DNA from: Actinoplanes flavus
GTDB taxonomy: Bacteria; Actinomycetota; Actinomycetes; Mycobacteriales; Micromonosporaceae
Direction: 5' to 3'
DNA length: 40,239 nt
Assembly (NCBI RefSeq): GCF_017592555.1
Contig: NZ_JAGFNS010000050.1
Coordinates: 1-40,239, forward strand
The position numbers were made by a program, and so were the translations under genes. Below are positions 1-8,913 of the stretch, one piece after another. Numbering within the stretch: position 1 is the stretch's first letter; the number at the start of each line of letters is the position of its first letter. The notes under the pieces were generated by a model. That model did no database searches and was not told the origin of the DNA. It saw only the letters and a program-made list of their open reading frames with translations.

Positions 1-139
1 CAACAACCAGCCGGCCACCCGCCACGACGTCCACATCGTCACCAGGACAAAACCACCGAACGGCACAGTCAGAAAGAAGACCTCCACCACACCACGACCC
101 CGCCGCACAGGTTAAAACTCAAGTTAGGCCCTGACCACC

Positions 140-430
140 ATGGGCGAAACACGTACGGCCTGGCAGGCCCAAGACGATGCCCTCGTGGCGTTCGGCCGCG
201 ACGAGCATCTGGACCCCACCCTGGTCCACCTGGACCGTGCGATATGCATGATCAACAATGGTGACATCACCCAAGGCGTCCACCACGCCAGTACGGTGCT
301 GTTGGACCTGCCAACCGACTTCCGGCCGGCCATCGTCATCCGGCGTGCCAACGCCGTGGCCGCAGCGGTCCCGGGCACCTGCCGGCGTGAGCGTCGCGGC
401 GATCCTTCCACTGACGGTTTACGCAGGTAG
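140..430 (+). pseudogene. C-terminal fragment of a TPR-type (XRE-associated) transcriptional regulator
   Basis: The 96-codon frame encodes the helical-repeat tail typical of actinobacterial HTH regulators: residues about 25-72 (HLDRAICMINNGD, then LLDLPTDFRPAIV and an Ala-rich helix) match the usual last TPR pair. No HTH domain is present upstream, and after about residue 73 the expected ending is replaced by an Arg-rich stretch, so both ends look damaged. The 139 bases to its left hold only a 37-codon open stretch running in from the window edge to a TAA at 113-115, which I cannot identify. The family call rests on sequence resemblance from memory. It is probably a non-functional relic. Confidence 0.5.
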
Positions 431-709
431 GAGGTAGTCCTCGGCAACTGGTGACTCCGCTTCTTGCTTTCGGAAGACGACGTGACGCAAACACGCCACT
501 GGCGCGCCGGCCAATCCGGCCAAGATGCCGGCACCGCCCGCTGCATGCCGGCTGCGCAGTGGTGCGGGCCGCCAGTGGCCGCTCGTCAGCGTAGGAGCAG
601 AGCAGGTGCGCAACCTCGACGATCACCTCCACACCACCGAGCCGGATGATTGCGTCGAGAACAGCATCTCCGGCGAACGGCGACGCGGGGAGGCGAGCGT
701 CACATTGCC
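431..709 (-). other. Non-coding or decayed stretch, possible minus-strand remnant
   Basis: No intact gene is visible. On the minus strand a protein-like stretch (DAVLDAIIRLGGVEVIVEV, about 592-650) sits in one frame and a second one ending AEDYLLPA at about 428 sits in another, as if one gene had been frameshifted. I do not recognise a family and the assignment is weak. Confidence 0.25.
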
Positions 710-1054
710 TCACCCGGCCGGCAGACGGGTCCTCTCGCTCCGTCCGCGTACGGCGGCGACCAATGCGAGCACACCCGCGCCGACGATGGGCAGACCGACC
801 GACAGCAGGCCGAGGAGACCGAGCCCTAGCAGTAGAACGGCGGACGCGGCCAAGGCCACTCGACGCTTCGGCGCCGCACGAACGATTCCATAAACCGAAA
901 GCAATCCCGCCGCAGCCAGGCCAACCACGAACCACCACGCCGGCTCACCGCCCTGCCGGCCGATGAGCACCAGATAAAGCACCATCATGACGGCCGCGAT
1001 CGCAGCAGCCGCGGCCGCTGCCGGATCCCAACCGTTCCACCATCTCAAGGTCAT
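710..1054 (-). CDS. Small integral membrane protein, unknown function
   Basis: The 114-residue product starts MTLRWWNGWDP and has three to four hydrophobic segments: an Ala-rich helix after the start leading into a Val/Met/Leu segment, then WWFVVGLAAAGLLSVYGIV, then a long Leu/Gly-rich stretch. It ends in a basic tail (RGRSERTRLPAG), which suggests a cytoplasmic C terminus. I chose the ATG at 1054 because the frame upstream of it lacks a coding look and because the hydrophobic block begins soon after. It stands alone. No conserved domain is recognised, so the function is unknown. Confidence 0.6.
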   Translation of the reverse strand: MTLRWWNGWDPAAAAAAAIAAVMMVLYLVLIGRQGGEPAWWFVVGLAAAGLLSVYGIVRAAPKRRVALAASAVLLLGLGLLGLLSVGLPIVGAGVLALVAAVRGRSERTRLPAG

Positions 1055-1361
1055 GATTGATGCTTGCAGATCTGATGGCGCCGGTGGCCCCCGGGCATGG
1101 AGAGCATCCACACATCGGCACGACAGCTCACCAACAGCGGTCAACGTCGTCACCCTGCATGCCGATCAGTAACCCTGGTCAAGGCCGAAACCTGCGGCTA
1201 TTGCTCTTTGCGGTGGCCCAGTGCCGTAGCGTCGGGCCATGCTGCCTCTGCCCCGTGTCTGCTGTTCTGGTGCCGTTGTCGCAAGGGTCTCAGACATCGA
1301 CATACACCTACTCACGGTCGAGTCTTGGAACGATCGTGTCCTGGTACGGACGGTAGGAGCT

Positions 1362-1697
1362 ATGACCGATGATGCGCGCACCGCAGTGAGTGCGTTCGAA
1401 TCCGCATCGGCGGAATGGATGCGACGGCACCGTGCCGGGGTAGACGAGCAGCCGCCGATGCCGATCGGTGAGCGCTTGGCCGAGGCTTTGACTGTTCGTG
1501 TGGCCGATAATGCCGGGACGGCTTTCCGCTTGGTGGGCAGAAGCAGCGGTGGCGGGGGCGGAGCTGAACTCTATTGCGAGTGGGCCTTCGTGCCGGCGAT
1601 GGCTGCCGAAGCATCGTCGTTGACGATCACCGTCGTGGCTGCGGACGGTAGCAGCACGACGCACACGGTCGAGATGGGTGCCCACAGCACTCCATAG
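1362..1697 (+). CDS. Hypothetical small protein
   Basis: The 111-residue soluble protein starts MTDDARTAVSAFESAS. It has an N-terminal helix, a Gly-rich turn (SSGGGGGAELYCEW) and a C-terminal beta-rich part ending THTVEMGAHSTP. The start at 1362 is preferred: AGGAG lies two bases before this ATG (close, but the only ribosome-site-like sequence), and the frame further upstream to 1239 has unlikely composition. I do not recognise a family. It may pair with the next gene, 144 bases downstream on the same strand. Confidence 0.5.
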   Translation: MTDDARTAVSAFESASAEWMRRHRAGVDEQPPMPIGERLAEALTVRVADNAGTAFRLVGRSSGGGGGAELYCEWAFVPAMAAEASSLTITVVAADGSSTTHTVEMGAHSTP

Positions 1698-1841
1698 GGA
1701 CACCTCGAAATCCCTCTCGACACGGCCTCTCTACATGACCCTGTGTCACGCGCGGATCGCGGCAGATCCGGATGTTGGCCTCCGAGCCGATGGTCTGTAG
1801 CTTGGCTTCGGCGGCAGCACAGCCCGCGTCACGATGGGACG

Positions 1842-2612
1842 ATGTTGGAAGAAAACGGACTGGATTACTCGCGGTATCCAGATGTCACCGCGGCTGGTGA
1901 CCTTCGAAGCCTTCTGCAGGACGAGCTCGATTCAGCCGGTACATCACTGCAGGCCGAGCACACGGAATCGCCGGGCTGGGTATTGACCCACGCGGTGGTA
2001 CGCGCCGGTGACCGTCGGGTGTTCGTCCACATGACTTCCGGTGACCGCGCTTTCGCTCTCGACTTCTGGACACCGGGTCTCCAGCTCGCCCATGGCCTTA
2101 CCTCCGACCTTCGAGATGCCGTTGGAGCGATCTCGATGTTCCTCGACGGCGTCGGTCTCCGGCACCTCCGCGTGGCCCGGCCATTCGTGAGCTTCGGTCC
2201 GTTCGCTGAGGCGTTCGAACGAGGTGAGGCTGAAGCGATTGCCTTCCGTTGGCGGCAACTGCTCCACCCGGCGCCGGATTGGCCACAGCGCTGGCATGGC
2301 CTGCACGACTTTCTCGTAGCGGCCTCGGACGAGCCGCGGCTGCGCGCGTTGTATCCGTTCACCAGCCACTTCGATCTCGGATTCCGGCGGTCCGTTCCCG
2401 ACGGACAAAGCCGGGCATTAGGTTGGGTACGTCCGGTCGGCAACGGCCGCTACCTGGTCGCAGGCTCGAATAGACGGAAGCTTCACGCCGCCGGACCCAT
2501 GGGCAGGACCAATTGGGATGGCGATCCGGTGCCTGGAGGGCCGGCGCCTACACCCGCACAGGAGAGCGTTGCTCTGCTTCTTACCGCGATGGATCGCGAC
2601 ATACAGGCGTAA
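1842..2612 (+). CDS. DUF6193-like hypothetical protein
   Basis: The 256-residue soluble protein starts MLEENGLDYSRYPDV. It has an alternating alpha/beta middle part with segments WVLTHAVVRAGDRRVFVHM and RWRQLLHPAPDWPQRWHGL, and a C-terminal part containing SHFDLGFRRSVPDG and GRYLVAGSN. The order resembles actinobacterial proteins annotated DUF6193, some of which lie in natural-product loci, but I recall this family only loosely. The ATG at 1842 is chosen because codon usage before it is poor. No catalytic motif or membrane segment is visible. Confidence 0.6.
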   Translation: MLEENGLDYSRYPDVTAAGDLRSLLQDELDSAGTSLQAEHTESPGWVLTHAVVRAGDRRVFVHMTSGDRAFALDFWTPGLQLAHGLTSDLRDAVGAISMFLDGVGLRHLRVARPFVSFGPFAEAFERGEAEAIAFRWRQLLHPAPDWPQRWHGLHDFLVAASDEPRLRALYPFTSHFDLGFRRSVPDGQSRALGWVRPVGNGRYLVAGSNRRKLHAAGPMGRTNWDGDPVPGGPAPTPAQESVALLLTAMDRDIQA

Positions 2613-2779
2613 TCGGCTTCGCACCCGGATCCGGGCCAATGTCCGCTCATCGGCATGATAATGCGCCCGACCAATATCGCCGGACGGGACGGACGCCCTG
2701 GACGGGGTCCCGCCGAGGATGCAGTGGTGCTGGTCGAATGCGGCAGTGACGGCATGGACCAGGCACTGATTCCGGTCAA

Positions 2780-2976
2780 ATGGCTTACGACCAGAAGTCC
2801 CGCGACCCGGTCGGTTTCATCAAGGCCGATCCGCCCACCGGGCCGGGCGAACGGATGACGTTCCTCTCGTACGCCGTCGAGGGCGGGGCGACGTGGCCAC
2901 GGTGCAGAAGCCCGGCGGCGGTACGGAGAAGCGTCGTTACGTGCACGACGGCGGCTCGAACTGGGTGCGGGCCTGA
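2780..2976 (+). pseudogene. Frameshifted remnant of an unidentified short protein
   Basis: One frame gives PVGFIKADPPTGPGERMTF up to about 2885. The reading then continues sensibly only in another frame (GDVATVQKPGGGTEKRRYV, then NWVRA and a TGA at 2974-2976). This pattern suggests a single frameshift in a short gene. I do not know the family. The rest of the 2613-3246 gap holds only scattered protein-like fragments (for example around 3038-3190) that I cannot assign. Confidence 0.3.
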
Positions 2977-3246
2977 GGTGAGGGCCCGGTAGCCGGCGGA
3001 GTGACCTGCCCTGAGCGGCACACGCTGACCGGCGCGGATGGGCCTACTTGTCAATCAGACCTACACGGGCGGACGGCGTGCCGCTGTTACGGCCGGCGCT
3101 CGGCGGGCAGTCCCGGTCGCCGTGGTGACAGGGGAATCCACGACCTCGGTGCACGTCGCCGCAGTGGAGGCGACGCTGCTCGGCGGTGGCCGGTTTCACC
3201 GTGGGGGATGCGGAGCGGTCAGCGAGCCTGGCGGCCCTGCACGGTG

Positions 3247-4038
3247 TCAGTTGGGTTTGCGCCCGACGGCACAGAACTGGTCGATCTCGTCTATCTCAAC
3301 CTCTGGTCGCCATTTCGTTACGGAGACCAAGCCGGGCTCGACCAACTCCAAGTCTTCAAAGAACGCGGCCAACCGCTTCGTGCTGCGCAGATGGTAGGGC
3401 AGCGCAGCTGACTGGTTCCACAACCGAGCAGCTTCGACGACCTCCGGCGAGGTGTCGGTGCCGTCGTAGATCGCGAGGTAGCTGCCGGGCGGCACGGCCG
3501 CGAGCACTGCGCGGACTAGTCGCTGTGCCTCGACATCGTCCGCGATATGACCAAGAACTCCCATGAACAGCACGGCGACAGGCTGGGTGAAATCGAGCGT
3601 GCGAGCCGCCTGACGCAACACCGCATCAATGTCACGGAGATCTGCATCGACATAGTCGGTGGCGCCCTCCGCTGAACTGGTCAGTAAGGCGCGGGCATGA
3701 GTCAGTACGAGTGGGTCACTATCGACATAGACGACACGACTCTCCGGGGCGACGCCCTGTGCCACCTCGTGCGTGTTGTTGGCAGTGGGTAACCCTGTGC
3801 CGAGGTCGAGGAACTGACGTATGCCTGCTTCACCAGCCAGGTGGCGCACCGCGCGGACCAGGAAGGCTCGGCTGAGTCGGGCGTTTTCCGCGAGGGCCGG
3901 CTGACCTCGCAGGATTTCGTCGCCGACCGCCCTGTCCGATGCAAAATTGTCCTTGCCGCCCAACAGATAGTTCCAGATACGCGCGGTGTGTGGCACGCCC
4001 GTGTCCAGATTGGATATCAGCCGCTCATCGCTCGTCAC
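3247..4038 (-). CDS. SAM-dependent methyltransferase, PF04672 (Methyltransf_19/DUF574) type
   Basis: The 263-residue protein has the hallmarks of this actinobacterial family. The N-terminal signature LGGKDNF is at about residues 26-32, preceded by NLDTGVPHTARIWNYL. The SAM-binding glycine motif FLDLGTGLPTANNTHEVAQ begins at about 76, VVYVDSDPLVLTHARAL is the acidic strand-2 motif, and the C-terminal half contains FMGVLGHIADD and DGTDTSPEVV. The GTG at 4038 (VTSDERLISN) gives the usual family length; longer frames add low-complexity Arg/Pro sequence. Family members are very numerous in Streptomyces and relatives and their substrates are mostly unknown, so I infer no specific reaction. The gene faces away from the relic starting at 4107. 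Confidence 0.85.
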   Translation of the reverse strand: MTSDERLISNLDTGVPHTARIWNYLLGGKDNFASDRAVGDEILRGQPALAENARLSRAFLVRAVRHLAGEAGIRQFLDLGTGLPTANNTHEVAQGVAPESRVVYVDSDPLVLTHARALLTSSAEGATDYVDADLRDIDAVLRQAARTLDFTQPVAVLFMGVLGHIADDVEAQRLVRAVLAAVPPGSYLAIYDGTDTSPEVVEAARLWNQSAALPYHLRSTKRLAAFFEDLELVEPGLVSVTKWRPEVEIDEIDQFCAVGRKPN

Positions 4039-4106
4039 CTGCGCATCGTAGCGATACCAGCCGATGTCTGGGTGGTCAAATCTGCTGACGCGAGCACCAT
4101 CCCCCG

Positions 4107-4340
4107 ATGGCAGTCTCCGTGAACCTCGACGCGATCCTCGGCCCGGAGTACCGGTCGAGGCAGATTCCCTGCCTCGTCGACGTGCCGGTGTCGGCGCATC
4201 TCCGAGGCTGAGGCCGATGGCCTGCGGCAGGCGTTCGGCATCGAGACCATCGGCGACCTCACCGACAACCCGTTCGTGCGGCCGTCGCCATCCGGGAGAT
4301 GGCGAAGATCGCCCATCAGCTCTGGCACCCCCGCCCCGCC
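4107..4340 (+). pseudogene. Relic of a small protein broken by two frameshifts
   Basis: Three consecutive reading frames together give one continuous protein-like sequence. Frame one runs MAVSVNLDAILGPEYRSRQI through PCLVDVPVSA (4107 to about 4200). Frame two continues ISEAEADGLRQAFGIETIGD and LTDNPFVR to about 4283. Frame three continues AVAIREMAKIAHQLWHPRP. Each switch looks like a one- or two-base indel, and no frame is open across the whole. I do not know the family; the GIETIGDL segment resembles a helix-hairpin-helix-like turn, but this is a guess. Confidence 0.5.
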
Positions 4341-4392
4341 CCCGCCGCCGAGTCGGCGGCGGCGGTCCGCGATAACCCACAAAATCACGCTC

Positions 4393-4407
4393 GGTAACAT
4401 CGTTACC
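4393..4407. promoter_or_regulatory. Palindrome GGTAAC-ATC-GTTACC
   Basis: This perfect 6-3-6 inverted repeat lies in the roughly 660-base non-coding stretch upstream of cslA. Two GTAACGGCG direct repeats occur further on at about 4551 and 4569, sharing the GTAAC core. It could be an operator for the cslA operon or for something lost from this region. No experimental site is known to me. Confidence 0.3.
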
Positions 4408-4577
4408 GCTTCTGCGTGATTTGTGAACGTTCCCGCAACCCGCGCCGGCAACCTCTCGGAATAACAGGAGACGACCCCCGATCGGGCCCGCCGCCGAGAA
4501 TTCGAGAATGAACAGCCCAAGAATCTTTTCGCGGGCCGTTGAAAACGTGGTAACGGCGAATGTCCTACGTAACGGCG

Positions 4578-4592
4578 GTCACAGAGTGTGAC
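4578..4592. promoter_or_regulatory. Palindrome GTCACA-GAG-TGTGAC
   Basis: This perfect 6-3-6 inverted repeat is in the same intergenic stretch. A further perfect palindrome, TGACGGCCGTCA, lies at 4629-4640. The GTCAC half-sites recall Crp/GntR-type operators, but the spacing is not the classical Crp spacing. It is a candidate regulatory site only. Confidence 0.3.
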
Positions 4593-4997
4593 ATCCGCGG
4601 TTGCGGCAGCCTGGAGCCGCCGCAGACATGACGGCCGTCACGCGCGGCCATCCACTGTCGATTTCCGCGAAACGGTCAGGCCGAACCGCGCCGACACAGA
4701 CGGCATCGAACGGCCGAGGCGCCACTACCAGGGCAATCTGGATATAGCGGAACGGCGCCGCGACACCCCGGGAAGACATTGATCAACTACGCTCCACCGG
4801 AACTCGCAGCCACGCTGCGTATATAACTACTCGCCGGTCACGTGTCAGTGATCACGTTCGAGGCTCAAATTTATGGCTCGACGGCCTCCGTGTGGAACTG
4901 TCGGGAAACATTCAGGAACCCCAACCGCAATGGCGCTATTGAAGAACGCGCCAGTTGCCGGTCGTGAATACGGTTTGCTTCAGCGGCGATCCGTAAA

Positions 4998-5021
4998 GGA
5001 CGGTAACCGCTATTGCCGTCC
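4998..5021. promoter_or_regulatory. Inverted repeat just upstream of cslA
   Basis: GGACGG and CCGTCC arms are separated by 12 bases and extend to nine bases with one mismatch. The repeat lies 45 bases before the cslA start, within the likely leader or promoter. It may be an operator or a leader hairpin. Confidence 0.3.
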
Positions 5022-5065
5022 CCGTCACAGTCGGTAACAGACCCCGCGAGGTGAGAGAACCGTCG

Positions 5066-6964
5066 ATGAGTGTCACTGAAATGCCCCCGGGAAGGACCGA
5101 GCGCACCGCCGCGCCCGTACCGATGAACTCGACCGCGGGCGCGCCCGCCGGTCTGGACGACGATCGGACCGGCGCATCGCTCCCCGACCCGGGCGACGAC
5201 GCCACGATGGCCATCCCCGACGGCGGCTACAACTACGCCGGCTTCAGCGTCCTGGCCGGCCAGGCCCAGCACGCGCCGGCACGCGGGTACAAGGTCGAGA
5301 TGCGGCCCCTGGCCCGCCGCCGGCCGATCTCCACGGTGCTGATCACGCTCTTCGCCTTCGCGTTCGAGAGCACCTTCTTCGCCTGGCTGCTCTCCTCGAT
5401 CGAGGTTCCCGAGCGCACCCTGCACCCTGGGCTGTACGCGGCGACGATCGTCATGATCGCGGCGACCGCGCTGATCGAGCTGTTCCGGCTGGTCAACGTC
5501 GTCACGCTGTGCCTGGCAACCCTGTGGGCCCGCGACCCGGTCCCCGTAGTGCCGCAGGCCGACCTGCGGGTGGCGTTCCTGACCACCATCGTGCCGGGCA
5601 AGGAACCCGTGGAGATGGTCGAGCGCACCCTGCGCGCCGCCCTCCAGGTCCGCCACCCGGGCCGGTACGACGTGTGGCTGCTCGACGAGGGTGACGACGA
5701 ACAGGTGCGCGAGATATGCGCGCGCCTCGGCGTCAACCACTTCAGCCGCAAGGGCCGATCCGACTACAACACCGCCGCCGGCGCCTTCAAGGCCAAGACC
5801 AAACACGGCAACTACAACTCCTGGGTCGACACCAACGGCGACGACTACGACGTGTTCGTCTCCGTCGACCCGGACCACGTGCCGCTGCCGAACTTCTGCG
5901 AACGTCTCCTCGGCTATTTCCGTGACCCCGACGTCGCCTTCGTCGTCGGACCCCAGATCTACGGCAACTACGACAACGTCGTCACCCGCTGGGCCGAGTC
6001 ACAGCAGTACCTCTTCCACTCGCTGCTGCAGCGCGCCGGCAACCTCCTCGGCGTCTCCATGCTCGTCGGCACCAACAACGCCGTACGCATCAGCGCCCTG
6101 CGCGGCATCCGCGGCCTACAGGACTCCATCACCGAGGACATGGCGACCAGCCTCGCGGTGCACGGTGGACGCAACCCGCAGACCGGCAAGCGCTGGCGCT
6201 CGGTCTACACCCCGGACGTGCTTGCCGTCGGCGAGGGCCCGTCCTCCTGGACCGACTACTTCAGCCAGCAGCACCGCTGGTCACGCGGCACCGACGAGGT
6301 CGTGGTCACCTCCTTCGCCAAGTTCATGTGGAGCCTCGGCTTCCGCCGCGGCCTGCATTACGCCCTGCTCACCTCCTACTACCCGCTCACCGCACTCGCC
6401 TGGCTGCTCGGCGCGGTGAACGCCGCCTGCTACCTGGTGCTGGGTGCGAAGGGTGTGCAGGTGCCGCAGGAGGTGTGGCTGATGCTCTACGTGGACGCCG
6501 CGCTCTTCCAGGTCGGCCTCTATGTCTGGAACCGCCGCCACAACGTCAGTCCGCACGAGGAGAGCGGCTCGTCCGGCCTGGCCGGCATGCTGGTGTCGAC
6601 GCTCTCCACGCCGATCTACGTGTCGTCGTTCCTGGGCGCGCTGCTGCGCCGCAACAGCAAGTTCGTGGTGACGCCCAAGGGCGACTCGGCCAGCCCGGAC
6701 CGGCTGCTCACCTTCCGGCAGAGCCTGCGCTGGGCGGCGTTCTACGCCACGCTGCTGGCCATCGCCCCGTTCGCCGGCCACGTGCACGGCGCGATGTGGC
6801 TGTGGCCCGCCCTCAACCTGGTCATCTGTCTCCTGCCACCGGCCATCTGGCTGGTACAGGAGCGGCGTCGCCGCCGCGTCCCGTACCGCCCCGCCGGATC
6901 CAACCGCACGGGCGCCGACGCCGGCGCCACCGGGCCCGCCCTAACCGTGGAGTCGTACGTATGA
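5066..6964 (+). CDS. cslA: Cellulose-synthase-like glycosyltransferase CslA
   Basis: This 632-residue GT2 membrane synthase should polymerise a beta-glucan from a UDP-sugar at the cytoplasmic membrane. TM segments lie at about residues 87-110 and 120-155, followed by the catalytic domain: DVWLLDEGDDEQ, the DPDH metal-binding motif at 268-271, TED at 355-357 (catalytic base) and QQHRW at 401-405 (QxxRW). At least five more TM helices follow. The ATG at 5066 is chosen because AGGTGAGAG lies about nine bases upstream; a GTG at 5051 is less likely. The stop overlaps the glxA start (ATGA). In Streptomyces the same trio makes a hyphal-tip glucan needed for development; the order here is identical, so the same role is inferred. 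Confidence 0.93.
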   Translation: MSVTEMPPGRTERTAAPVPMNSTAGAPAGLDDDRTGASLPDPGDDATMAIPDGGYNYAGFSVLAGQAQHAPARGYKVEMRPLARRRPISTVLITLFAFAFESTFFAWLLSSIEVPERTLHPGLYAATIVMIAATALIELFRLVNVVTLCLATLWARDPVPVVPQADLRVAFLTTIVPGKEPVEMVERTLRAALQVRHPGRYDVWLLDEGDDEQVREICARLGVNHFSRKGRSDYNTAAGAFKAKTKHGNYNSWVDTNGDDYDVFVSVDPDHVPLPNFCERLLGYFRDPDVAFVVGPQIYGNYDNVVTRWAESQQYLFHSLLQRAGNLLGVSMLVGTNNAVRISALRGIRGLQDSITEDMATSLAVHGGRNPQTGKRWRSVYTPDVLAVGEGPSSWTDYFSQQHRWSRGTDEVVVTSFAKFMWSLGFRRGLHYALLTSYYPLTALAWLLGAVNAACYLVLGAKGVQVPQEVWLMLYVDAALFQVGLYVWNRRHNVSPHEESGSSGLAGMLVSTLSTPIYVSSFLGALLRRNSKFVVTPKGDSASPDRLLTFRQSLRWAAFYATLLAIAPFAGHVHGAMWLWPALNLVICLLPPAIWLVQERRRRRVPYRPAGSNRTGADAGATGPALTVESYV

Positions 6965-8910
6965 GCCCCCGTCCCCGCCCGACCGTGGCCCGCCGCCTGC
7001 TCAGCGGGTTCGTCACCCTCGTGGTCCTGACGGTCCTCGCCGTCGTCAACCGGCCCATGGTGGTCTTCGGCGCCGAGAAGCTGCACGAGTTCCAGATCAG
7101 CCGGCCGTCCTACACGCAGAAGCACGGATACTGGTCGCGCCTTCCGGTGCCGGCCGACTTCCGGGTCAACGCGATCCACGCCGCGCTGCTGCACACCGGC
7201 AAGGTCCTGATCATCGCCGGCAGCGGCAACAACCGGGAGAACTTCGAGGCCGGCACCTTCCGCACCGTGCTCTACGACCCCGCACACGACGAGTTCACCG
7301 AGGTGCCGACCCCCACCGACGTGTTCTGCGCGGGACACACGTTCCTCGCCAACGGCAACCTGCTCGTCGCCGGCGGCACCAAGTCGTACGAGGTCCTCGA
7401 GAAGGACATCGCCAACGCCGCGGGCGTCATGAAGATCAAGAACGAGTCCGCCGTCGGCGGGCCGCGGTTCTTCCCCAAGGGCACCCGGCTGACCGGCAAG
7501 AACGGTTTCGCGTACCTGACCCGCGCCGACGTCACCGTTCCCGCCGCCGTCACCATGAAGCACGGCGACGAGGTGATGACGCACGCCGGCGAGGCTGAGG
7601 TGTGGGTCGACGCCGAGGTCGCCGGCGACACCGCCATCGTCCGCGGCCCCGCCCAGTACGCCCTGGCCGGCCTCACCGGCGACGACCGGCGCAACCTCTA
7701 CGGCCTCGCCGACAAGATCACCCGGGAGAAGCAGGAGTACGGCGGCGACAACACGTCGTACGAGTTCGACCCGAACACCGAGCGCTACATACGCACCGGC
7801 GACATGGTCAAGCCCCGCTGGTATCCGACCCTCGCCGAGACCCCGAACGGCGATGTCCTGGCCGTCTCCGGCCTCGACGGGTTCGGCCGGATGCTGCCCG
7901 GCGACAACGAGCGCTACCTCGCCGGGCAGCGGCGCTGGGTCGACGCACCCGAGCTCAAGCGGGTCTTCCCCACCTACCCCGGGCTCCACCTCATGCAGGA
8001 CGGCCGGCTCTTCTTCTCCGGCTCCAACTCCGGCTACGGCTCCGACACCGAGGGCCGCACCCCCGGGCTCTGGGACCTCACCAACAACCGCTTCCAGACC
8101 GTCCCCGGGCTGCTCGACCCCCGCATGACCGAAACCAGCTCCTCGGTTCTGCTCGCACCCGCACAGGACCAGAAAGTCATGATCTTCGGCGGCGGCGAGA
8201 TCGGCGAATCACCCGTCTCCACCGCCCGCACCGCCATCGCCGACCTCGACGAACCCAAACCCACCTACCGACCCGGCCCCAACCTGCCCGAACCCGCCCG
8301 CTACCTCAGCACCGTGCTCCTGCCCGACGACACCGTCCTCACCACCGGCGGCTCCTCCGGCTACCGCGGCGGCGAATACCAGGGCAAGACCCGCAGCGAC
8401 CTGTTCAACGCGCAGATCTATGACCCCGCCAGCAACAGCTTCGCCCGCGCCGCCGACTCCACCATCGGCCGCAACTACCACTCCGAGGCGATCCTGCTGC
8501 CCGACGGCCGGGTCATCACCATGGGCAGCGACCCGCTCTACGACCCCTCCGGCAAGAACCCCGGCACCTTCGAGCAGCGGATCGAGGTCTACTCCCCGCC
8601 GTACCTGTTCAAGGGCGACCGGCCCACCGTGGCCGACGGGCCCGCCGCAGTCCAGCGGGGCACCACCGTCACGTTCACGACCGCCGACGCGGGCCGCATC
8701 CGCGCCGCCCGGCTCATGCGACCCAGCGCCGTCACCCACGTGACCGACGTCGACCAGCGCTCCGTCGCTCTTGACATCACCCCCGTGCCGGGTGGCCTGG
8801 CCCTGTCCGTTCCGAAGGCCAAGGGCCTGGTGCCCTCCGGCTGGTACCTGCTGTACCTGCTCGACGACAAGGGTGTGCCGTCCGTCGGCCGCTGGGTGCA
8901 GGTGCTCTGA
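6961..8910 (+). CDS. glxA: GlxA, galactose-oxidase-like radical copper oxidase
   Basis: This 649-residue secreted or membrane-anchored oxidase has an N-terminal signal/anchor (LLSGFVTLVVLTVLAVV, about 14-30), a kelch beta-propeller and a C-terminal DUF1929-type domain (PPYLFKGDRPTV onward). Candidate mononuclear copper and Tyr-Cys radical residues are C123 (FCAGH), W287/Y288 (PRWYPT), Y506-H507 (GRNYHSE) and H593 (AVTHVTD), by analogy with galactose oxidase. Streptomyces GlxA oxidises the nascent CslA glucan at the cell surface. The length matches Streptomyces GlxA (about 645 residues, from memory). It starts inside the cslA stop codon, so translation is probably coupled, and cslZ follows after three bases. 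Confidence 0.93.
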   Translation: MSPRPRPTVARRLLSGFVTLVVLTVLAVVNRPMVVFGAEKLHEFQISRPSYTQKHGYWSRLPVPADFRVNAIHAALLHTGKVLIIAGSGNNRENFEAGTFRTVLYDPAHDEFTEVPTPTDVFCAGHTFLANGNLLVAGGTKSYEVLEKDIANAAGVMKIKNESAVGGPRFFPKGTRLTGKNGFAYLTRADVTVPAAVTMKHGDEVMTHAGEAEVWVDAEVAGDTAIVRGPAQYALAGLTGDDRRNLYGLADKITREKQEYGGDNTSYEFDPNTERYIRTGDMVKPRWYPTLAETPNGDVLAVSGLDGFGRMLPGDNERYLAGQRRWVDAPELKRVFPTYPGLHLMQDGRLFFSGSNSGYGSDTEGRTPGLWDLTNNRFQTVPGLLDPRMTETSSSVLLAPAQDQKVMIFGGGEIGESPVSTARTAIADLDEPKPTYRPGPNLPEPARYLSTVLLPDDTVLTTGGSSGYRGGEYQGKTRSDLFNAQIYDPASNSFARAADSTIGRNYHSEAILLPDGRVITMGSDPLYDPSGKNPGTFEQRIEVYSPPYLFKGDRPTVADGPAAVQRGTTVTFTTADAGRIRAARLMRPSAVTHVTDVDQRSVALDITPVPGGLALSVPKAKGLVPSGWYLLYLLDDKGVPSVGRWVQVL

Positions 8911-8913
8911 CCG

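Noticed and set aside
3038..3246. Possible short gene beginning MGLLVNQTYTGGRRAAV
   Set aside because: No family likeness, and the protein-like look passes between frames without a consistent reading; left as unexplained sequence.
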